Origin: Deroplatys truncata
Lineage: Eukaryota > Arthropoda > Insecta > Mantodea > Mantidae
Direction of reading: 5' to 3'
DNA: 64,000 nucleotides
NCBI GenBank assembly: GCA_030765065.1
Contig: CM060984.1
Span: forward strand, 99,057,488 to 99,121,487
The notes under the pieces are model-generated. The model was not told where the DNA came from. It saw only the letters and a program-made list of their open reading frames with translations, and did not search any database. A program made the position numbers and the translations under genes. The stretch's first letter is position 1. Every line of letters begins with the position of its first letter. This document shows positions 55,965 to 64,000 of the stretch, one piece after another.

Positions 55965-58380
55965 CTATTATAGCTATTTATACTAGGATCTATGGACATT
56001 TGCAAAGGTTGGCCTTTTCATCTGTACTGATAAAATGATGGTTAGCCCGTTTTTGCGAGATCCCGTTCAATTAGGTTTACGTCATTTTTGCGCAATTCTT
56101 CAATTACTAAAATATGTAAATATATCATATACTTTAAATACATTTAAATGCTACTTAAAACATCACAACTTTAAAGAGATGCAAACAGGCAAAAATCACT
56201 TTTAAATGTTAGTTTTGCTGTGTATAATATGTTCCTATTATATTACTATATAGCAAGTAATGTTACAAAAACATTTTAAAAGAGATTTAAAACATACATA
56301 GTTATTGACACAACATAATTTTAACGTTATTTTTCAGGTGATTAAGGGGTATCATCATATTTTGAATGCAACAATAGTAGGTTTCCTATTCAGCAATTCG
56401 TTCAGGCATCTGGAAAAGAAATCCTGCTTGTTCACATTGAATGAGAAATTGAAAATGCTATTCCTAAAGTGTTTATCTTTTAGGAATGCCGATGGACGCA
56501 CAGAAAGACAGACGTTACTGTATACCTCTCTCTCTCTTCCTCCCAGACTCCCCACCAACATTCAATCATGCCCGCGGGAATTCATAATGTAGTAGCTTCC
56601 AGCTAAGCATATGGTTGATTTCTAAGGTTTCATCATCATCGTCTTCAGGGTAATCTGATACAGGTTGATGTCCGTCTAATGGTCTAATCTTCGATGGTAC
56701 ACACCGTGTACCAATACTGTTATAAGAAGACATTTCTTTGTCAAACACTCAGTGCTCAATAAAACATTATAGTAAATTAAAATTTTCTTTGTATCGGGAA
56801 ATTTTTATATTACAATGTATCACCCTGCATCTCGGGAACTGTTATTGTCGTTTGCATATTTCGATTCAAAGCGCCTCATTTTTAAGGGAGACTTTGCTTC
56901 TCTAGCTTTATAGGCCCATTTCCCCCCTGTGTGTAAACTTCAGCAGCTGCTACATTTAGAGATAATTCCCTTCCCGAAGACCAGAGGGTGCCCTGCATGG
57001 TGTTTCGATAGGAACATATGAAATCTATACAGAACGAGAGCTGCTCTCCCCCTCTCGAGTATTAAAGCGCTTTATGGATTTTTTCTCCTTTTTCTTTTTG
57101 TTCTTGATGTTTCCCAGCTTTAGACGGTAGCGTATTGTAAATGTATATTCGGGTGTAAATATACGCTTGATAACTCTTTTTCTTTCGATTTGCGCACGTT
57201 CCTGGAAGTTTATAACGATCTCTGAAATCGAAAAAAAAAAAAAATTCAAACCGTTCATTCGGACCAGGCGCCGGGATTACAACCCTTCATCTGGATGTAC
57301 ATATACACTTAATGAGCGCTGGCGTCCTGATTTAATTGTTTGTTATTATGGTAACAGGCTTTATGGCAGTTTGGCGATGAACGGCGCCGCTCTCTCGGCA
57401 GGGGAAATAGTAAACTCCGTCATGAAGCGTTTATATTAGCCCGCTGCACCAACCCTGCCTTGCTTTGTTTAAAGTCAGTGATCTGAATTCTCTAAGTTGC
57501 CGCCCTTTTCTTGCTCTTTCTGCTGACGACGTTTCTCGTCTTTTCTGCGGTAGATAAAATTTGTCTCTCACATCCACCAAAAGGCAAGAGGAACAGAGTT
57601 AAGGCTGAAGAAATTGGAATAACAAATAATTAAAAAGTGGGGATTATATAGCTTCGGATTATTTCAGTACATTAAAGATACCCATCTTTGAAGTTTTTAA
57701 AACCCATAATTTCAGTCCGATTAATTTAATAAATTAACCAGGGTTTACTGTATAACATGTGAACCAAACGTTATCATATTTTTGAATCAATTCCTGAGAT
57801 TTTAATTTTTTATTATTCTTTTACCATTTTGAAAAATTGCTTCATGAGATGCAATTATTTTTTCAAAAAAAAGAGAAACTCTAGAAATATCAATTTAATT
57901 ATCCTATTAGTTTCATAGAAAACAAATGAAGTACGAGACTTCAATTTTTTGTTTAAAAATATACACAATATGAGTATTGTTGTTTAATAACATCACAACT
58001 AAGCATATTAACAAAATCTCATCACACATTTTATGCTGTTATTTTTAAAGAGGTATACAACATTTCACTGATTTATATCGAAAATTAGATTTGTGGATCA
58101 ATTTGAAAATCAGAATGTGGCGACAAATGAAAACCCGAGAAAAGAGAGTTTAAAAATGATACTGTTTCTGACTTTATGCTGTTTAAAAAGCATTTATGGC
58201 ATATATATAGACCCTAACACATCGTTTTCTGCAACTTTCCAGCTAATTTAGTATTTGAAGATTCCATAGGCTTCTCTTGAATGGTTTGTACATTTTAATG
58301 TAGGAAAACTTACTGGTTTTACTACAGTAGGAAACTAGGCTTACAGACAGACATTCAAATCGCTATATGACGTACTAAAA
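55965..58380. other. No recognisable gene or element
   Basis: Frames of 60-95 codons on both strands conflict and lack motifs. A somewhat GC-richer part (56820-57560) includes CGGCGCCGCTCTCTCGGC and might be unique, conserved sequence. I cannot assign it. Confidence 0.35.
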
Positions 58381-58384
58381 CAGA

Positions 58385-58595
58385 TTAAACGGGGTGAAGG
58401 ATGAATGAAAAGATTGATGGAAGGAAATGAAGGAATACGAAATTTAGGGGATGGAAGAACCACTCCAGCCTGATTACCCTGGAAAAACCTGTGGTTCAGA
58501 GTGGGTTGTCGTCGGGGATCTAACCCGGGACCTCCAGAATGTGGGCCACAGGCGTTACCGTCTGAGCCATCCTTTTCGGTAAAGTTCCGGAAACA
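58385..58595 (-). mobile_element. tRNA-derived SINE
   Basis: On minus, GATGGCTCAGACGGTAACGC (box A region, about 58571) and GGGTTAGATCC (box B-like, 58526-58516), then the shared body motif GGTTTTTCCAGGG. Confidence 0.6.
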
Positions 58596-58864
58596 TATTG
58601 CATATTCTTAAAAGTAGCAACTTCTAATAGTTATAACTACGAAGACCTCCATGCTTATTATTTAAGTTAGAGTTTATTATGCCATAGAAACCTAAGAGAA
58701 ATGATATGGAGTCGGTGTTTGAAATTATCATTTAAAATGTAAAATTCTTATAAGTTGCAAGAGTTTGTCTGTTTTATAACAACACGCATAAAACCATTTA
58801 TATGGCGCTTTTAACATCCCAGAGCATATTGGCGGCTCTATTCTCCTATTCCCCTATTTTCTCT

Positions 58865-59006
58865 TTCCCCTTGTACTTCAACGAAATGTGTAATGAAACT
58901 ACATCTGCAAGGGTTTATGTCGATTAACATGAGTAGCTTGTAGTAGCTATATAAAAATAAGCGATGGTAGATAGAGAAGGTTATGTGAATCTAACCATCA
59001 GATTTT
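58865..59006 (-). mobile_element. Family A 5'-end fragment, old
   Basis: Antisense AACGAAATGTGTAATGAAAC to GTAGATAGAGAAGG, then CCATCAGATTTTTT. Confidence 0.6.
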
Positions 59007-59009
59007 TTA

Positions 59010-61010
59010 TTAACATGGGAAACAGTAAGTTTTATAGCATAACGGACATGAATAACAGGAATGTGTGTGCACTATAATACCTTTTAAATAGATTTTAAGA
59101 TTAATCAACACACCGCTAAAAGTGGTTTTGTTACTGGTTTTAAAAACATCACATAATATGTACAGAGAGTGAGAGGCGATTGTAAAGTGAGAAAATGGTG
59201 TATCATACATACTACACCACGTCGAACTTTAATATGTATTTGAGTTTTATCGGGAATTAATATTTTATAGTTTTATTTAATTTCTTGAGTAGGGACATTC
59301 CTAAACGGAACTTTCTAGTCTACCGATTCCGATGATGACTTACATGGGATTTTACATTGACGCCACTTTATTCTTGGTAACAAGCAGAATCGTAATTAAC
59401 CTGGTACTGTACGTAGCATCTGTATACTTTAAACCGGGCATTTGTTTACCATATTTGGTACCAATCGCGACATAATGTCAGGGGGTTCCGTAGGCAACCA
59501 CGAGACTATATAAGATTTAGATTAGAATCCGCTGTTGCAACTAGTGTTGTGGGATCGTTTCAAACCAGAGTTGTATTTGTTGTATAATACCAAATTGGGG
59601 TATAACACGCGGTAACATTGGTAAAGCTGGTTGTATTGGTTCCACTAATATCTGTAAGGAGTATGAACATTTTTTGTTTTGAAAAGTGATATTAATTTAT
59701 TTTATTAAGAGTAGTCCAGAAAGTCCTTCAACAGCTGAAGGTAAAAAGTGCACAGGCAATTTTTATTCAACAATTCCCAAGATTAATCGACCTCTCAATC
59801 AGGTAACAATTGCAGCTTTTTATTCTCAACTGGTTCTGGTGTATCTCAATGGATACCCTTTTTTCGGAGAAACCAGTTCTTCGGTTGTTGCTGAAGAAAG
59901 TTTGTTTCTTGTTTTTGCGTGGATTCGCCCATTGCACTCACTAGCGACTGACGATAGTGGTACATTTCGAAGTTTAGATGCCAGCGAAATCGGTTGTTTG
60001 TCTCACAATCCTCTTCATCAGGTAGTAGGCGAGAATGTTGAGCAGCAGCTCACAAACTGTCTCGAGAAAAATGTCCACCACTAGCTTTAAAATTCAGCTA
60101 AGTTAGCCATGATTATTCCAGTGCCCAACATGTTGCTTAAGATAGGGAGAAGTCGCCTGGTGGTTATGCACAACGGTGATCGTTGCGGTAGTGAAGGTTG
60201 CGTGTATTGTACGTACTATATTATACTAGGATTAATGCAGTACTATACAAACGTTATTATATGGTATTTTACTACTCTAGTTGCAACAGACAACCAACAC
60301 ATCCCGTTGTGAAACATATTCCTCAAGGCAAGAAGTCTACATTTTGTAATTACTTCAATTAAATACCTTCATTTAAAGAATTAATATTTTGTAAGAATTC
60401 ATAGAGCTTGTAAGAGCCACGTCAGGAGTTATGTTGTTCAGTAACAGTTATGTAGTATAGATCTCTCCTTGCCAATTACATATGCACATAGCTGAAACTC
60501 CCGTTTAAAGGTAATTTGACAAAAAATTATTAAAAATTACAAAATTAATCTTTTTAAATATGAATTCCAAATTTTAAGAAAACACATTTAAAATACCAAT
60601 TTGAAGCTATAAATGCATGATCATTAATAGGCGCGCCCAAATTTACATTTTGTTTTTAAGCAAACATTTTTCAGCATTTTTGCTTACTCAAAATGCCCCA
60701 CAAGGTATAATTTTGTACTCGTTTCACAATTCTTATGCCTTCGAAAACCACATTATAGAAAATGAACATATACTTTTTTTAAATAATGTCTAATTTCGAG
60801 AAATAAATTATTAGGTTTTGAAAAATCAGGACTATTGCGGAGTACAAAAATTAATAATGCTTTTACAATAATTAGGGGCTAATATAAAAACTCTGTATTA
60901 TAGATCATTTTATAAACCCATTTACTATAAAACTTGTATGTTTGATGTGAATAGTTATTTAAATGCATCCTATAGGACATTTTAATTGGGATAATGAATT
61001 TACACAATAA
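59010..61010. other. No recognisable gene
   Basis: The longest frame (59686-60084, 132 codons, plus) has no motif I recognise. AGAGCCACGTCAGGAG near 60413 resembles the leader-like units of the LTR family but is isolated. Confidence 0.35.
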
Positions 61011-61013
61011 AAA

Positions 61014-61801
61014 CCTGATATAACACATTCACATGATTTTCTCTACCCTCTATCGTTTATTAGTGGGTATAAAACTATTCTTACTAAAGCTATCTGTCTA
61101 CTACGTTTTGATCCAGATAAGCTTTGCAGAAATAGCTACATACACATTTCGTTAGGATACAAAGAGAACAACGATAGTCAAAATATTTAAGAACCGGTCG
61201 CCATATCCTGACTTTAAAATTCCATACTGTTTCCATGCAATTGCGAGAAACAAGTGAATATTCGCAGGACTTTAAGAGAATGAACAGTAATAAACAACTC
61301 GAACCATTAATAACGGATATCTCAGAAATGGCTTATGCCACAAATAGTACATTTTCATCTATCGCTTAATGTTTACCAGCTATACAGATTATACAAAATT
61401 CCTTCCGAATCAAGAGGACTTAACAGGCTATTCTCAGAAAATTTAAGCTATTTAATATATAGTATTTTATTCAAAATCGTTAGAGCAAGTTTTAAAAAAT
61501 CAAAATTTTAAAAAACTGTTCCGTGTAAAGCCTAGTTTGGGATGGGGGAATTTTCTTAAAAATCTTCGTGTCGCATCCTTGAAAGCTACCGAATTTAAAT
61601 ACCAAGTTTGGTACTTATCCGACTTTTCGTTTTTGAGTTATGCTGTTCACAGACAGACAGACAGCCAGACAGATATTTTTCTATAAATACTTTTTTTATC
61701 CAGGGAACCGCAAAACAAGTATTTACAATGACATCTCGGTATCGAATTTTTGAGTGGAATGCAATACCTTCTCTACCTACTAAATACGTGTTTGAGAAAG
61801 T
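61014..61801 (+). mobile_element. Family A repeat, old, near full length (788 bp)
   Basis: Sense from CCTGATATAACACATTCAC to ACGTGTTTGAGAAAGT, flanked by AATAAAAA-like sequence on both sides. The CA block is replaced by CAGACAGACAGACAG (61652-61671). Confidence 0.75.
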
Positions 61802-61804
61802 AAA

Positions 61805-62317
61805 AAATAATATGCAAATAAGCATTCAAGCTAGAGTTTTGAAACATGGAAAAACATTACTGCTATTATCTGTAATAACTGAAATATAGTTCAACAAACT
61901 ATCTTACATACTATGTAAGCGCCACGTCGGGCTTAATATTTTGTAGCTGGTCTGGTAATTATCGTTGTAACGCCTTGTGTTGATCTCTGCCAATGTAGTT
62001 GAATCTGTTGAAGACGTGGGTACTAGGGTTTGGGTTGTACGTGAGGTATTAGGTAATTATTGTTGTTGCCTGGGCTAAACTCAACGAGCATTTATACCAT
62101 TCTTGTCAGAGCGTGTAATCTATAGCTATGAAGTAATAACACCCGTGATTTGTTGAACTTTGTAATTAATCTGATTTTAAAACACTCGCTTAAATGTACT
62201 ACACAAACGATATACTTGCACTTTGTGATGTGATATTAACATTGGTATATACAGAAGTATTGAGTTACTTTAGTCACCAATAATTAACTAATTTGCTGTG
62301 TGATTATTATGAATTAT
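61805..62317. other. Unassigned, with one LTR-leader-like unit
   Basis: AGCGCCACGTCGGGCTTAAT at 61917 resembles the units in the LTR family and may be a remnant of a related or longer LTR. Nothing else is recognised. Confidence 0.3.
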
Positions 62318-62321
62318 ATAT

Positions 62322-63191
62322 TGTCGCGGTATCGTTCGTGTTATCTTATTTGCTGAGCGCCTGTTATTGTTTTACTATTATGAATTTTGGATTCTTTGTC
62401 CTCCGGCTAGCTATTATTACTAAGTCGAGCAAATCTCTTGAACAGGGTGTGTAAACGGAAAGGAGTTGTTACTAAAAGATAACACTCATAAAAGAATTTG
62501 TTTTTACACTTTTATTGCCGTCACACTTTATTAATTTCACATAATTACTCTTGATACACGTCTGACTGAAACTGTTATATTTTCGAATTAACTATAATCA
62601 CTTATTTGCCGCGCATTATTAATTCGCGTATTTCACGTTTTGTAACTAACTTTACGACGCGAGAGATTCTGTAGAATTGCGTAACGTGTACTTCGTGAAT
62701 GCTTCTGTTGAACTGCGCGACGTGTAACTCGTGAATGATTCTGTAGAACTGCGCGACGTGTAACCCGTGAATGATTCTGTTGAACTGTGCGTTACCTGTC
62801 TTTGGCTCTAGAATTTATACTCCCTCACCCCGATATGCCTAAACATTATAACACAGTTGCTATTGGTTAATAAAGCGCGCCAACATTAGCGTCTATTTTT
62901 ATATCCAATCAAAATTACGAATACATATGCTCTAGGGAAGAAATTCCCTCCATTTCTAAAGTAAGGCACGCTACTCTGACGTCATTTGTTTGCCTCTTCT
63001 AATTGATAAATAACTCACCCCCTCGTTTCATTGTTACCCGCTCCTATTGTCAGTTTCAGTGAGGCCGTGTAAACTTATTTCCTAACAATGCTTATAAATA
63101 ACAAACGTCTAAAATCATTGTCATACAATAATGTTAATTTACACTACAATCACTCTGGCATTCCAGTGTTGAGATATAAAATACTGCCTCA
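62322..63191 (-). mobile_element. Diverged solo LTR related to the 37-42 kb element (870 bp)
   Basis: Shares TCCTCCGGCTAGCTATTATT, GTGTGTAAACGGAAAGGA, CGCGCCAACATTAGCGTC and ATACATATGCTCTAGGGAA with the LTRs at 37063 and 40537, in the same orientation. The ends are TG...CA, with ATAT on both sides (62318-62321 and 63192-63195). Its right end (ATACTGCCTCA) matches the solo LTR at 27100 better. The TATA box (62814-62819) and AATAAA are kept on minus. The left boundary is the less certain one. Confidence 0.7.
62665..62795 (-). repeat. Tandem 37-bp repeats in LTR, downstream of its TATA box
   Basis: GATTCTGTNGAACTGCGCG followed by ACGTGTAACTCGTGAAT, about 3.5 units with small differences. Confidence 0.75.
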
Positions 63192-63195
63192 ATAT

Positions 63196-64000
63196 CAGCG
63201 TGTTGCTGGAAATGTAACTGTTACATATTTACTATTATTAAAATACCTTAAGGCAATCTACGGGCAACACTTCATAAATTACAAGAGCACCATTGCTAAC
63301 ACGTCTTGAGGCTTCGTGAGCACATCGTGTACTAAAAATTTTCCAAGTTTTCGTAACTTTAAAATTTCATGGCCTAAATCTTATAGGTTCCTTGCCTGAC
63401 GTAATCTTAGACTCGCCCTATCAGGCACTGGCATTTAAAAATGGTTTAAAATCGGAACGTTGACCTTCACAAACACTCCCTTTAAATCTGTTAGTATGTT
63501 TTGTGACTTTCTTGCATAAAACTTTTCAGATAGATTTATGAGGGACTGCTCTCCCTTGCTCGGAAACGTTCAAGCTAAGCTTCTTGCCTTAAAATGTGAA
63601 ACTGCTTGTGTATAAGTTAACATCACACTATGCCTATTATTAGCCTTCGGACATGAATTTAGGTTAACTTCTATTATACTGTTACCTTGTTTACAAGCGA
63701 GCGGAGAGGAGAGAGGCAGTAGTCTCGTGCGCTACTGAGTTTGTGCTGTGCTGAGCACTGTGTACCCTATAGGTATAGATGGGCACAGAAATAAGTATAA
63801 AATTCTGTAGTAAACTTAAAGCTTTTACTACAAAGTATAAATAAGATGAACAAAATAATAAATATTAACTGTGGCAGATGAAATAATCAGTTTCATGTGT
63901 GATTTACATGCCTGGACAACTATTGCAATGGATTACAATATATTTTCTGAATGTATTAAAAGCAAAACGTCTTCTCAAACTCAAAACAGTTTATACCTTT
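63196..64000. other. No recognisable gene
   Basis: A GA-rich, CpG-containing stretch at 63690-63760 (GAGCGGAGAGGAGAGAGG) stands out in AT-rich sequence, but I cannot assign it. Confidence 0.35.

Noticed and set aside
59504-59512. TATATAAG as a host gene promoter
   Set aside because: No initiator, exon or open frame with a motif follows. In AT-rich DNA the match is expected by chance.
59686-60084. 132-codon open frame as a gene
   Set aside because: No domain, signal or homology I recognise, and no splice or upstream context. It is compatible with chance.

Overview
This window looks like an intergenic or intronic stretch of a large, AT-rich animal genome, most likely an insect. The mobile-element mix supports this: mariner/Tc1 elements, a hAT element, Ty3/gypsy-type LTRs, LINE remnants and tRNA-headed SINEs. 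I cannot name the order or species from sequence alone. I found no convincing host protein-coding gene, rRNA or functional tRNA. Almost every open frame is a shadow of a repeat or a fragment of a decayed transposon.

The dominant component is one unclassified interspersed repeat, called 'family A' here. It is about 790-920 bp, begins CTGATGTGTTACACTCACATG, ends GTAGAGAAAGT, and carries a CA/TG-rich block about 130 bp from its 3' end. By my hand tally it covers roughly 22 kb, about a third of the window. It occurs in both orientations as an older diverged layer and a younger layer. Young copies repeatedly sit inside older ones at A- or T-rich tracts. The densest clusters are 2.7-5.4 kb, 11.5-19.7 kb, 20.4-26.0 kb and 35.2-43.2 kb.

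Layout: 0-0.5 kb holds an internally deleted mariner with a snap-back palindrome. 0.5-2.7 kb is featureless apart from a SINE. 2.7-5.4 kb is a family A cluster with microsatellites. 5.4-9.5 kb holds three antisense SINEs. 9.5-26.0 kb is mostly family A, including a nested array at 13.8-17.5 kb. 26.8-30.5 kb is an end-to-end hAT element with an 8-bp target duplication, a decayed transposase gene and a solo LTR inserted in it. 30.6-31.6 kb has a perfect 221-bp direct repeat flanking a SINE. 33.8-34.8 kb is a second solo LTR of the same family in the opposite orientation. 37.1-41.8 kb is a complete, young, apparently non-autonomous LTR retrotransposon on the minus strand. It has 1.25-kb LTRs, a 4-bp target duplication and one 384-codon coiled-coil gag-like ORF but no pol, and it is inserted into an old family A copy. 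44-46 kb holds Tc1-like and RNase H-bearing LINE fragments. 47.8 kb has a MITE-like hairpin. 49.4-50.6 kb is a full-length but dead mariner inserted into an old family A copy. 54.6-56.0 kb is a 5'-truncated LINE. 62.3-63.2 kb is a third, diverged solo LTR.

The most interesting signals are three: the self-nesting family A; the LTR family whose U5 end carries several stacked primer-binding-site-like units, as if the LTR had grown by annexing its own leader; and transposon boundaries with clear target duplications (hAT, LTR elements, mariner) that give a relative insertion order.
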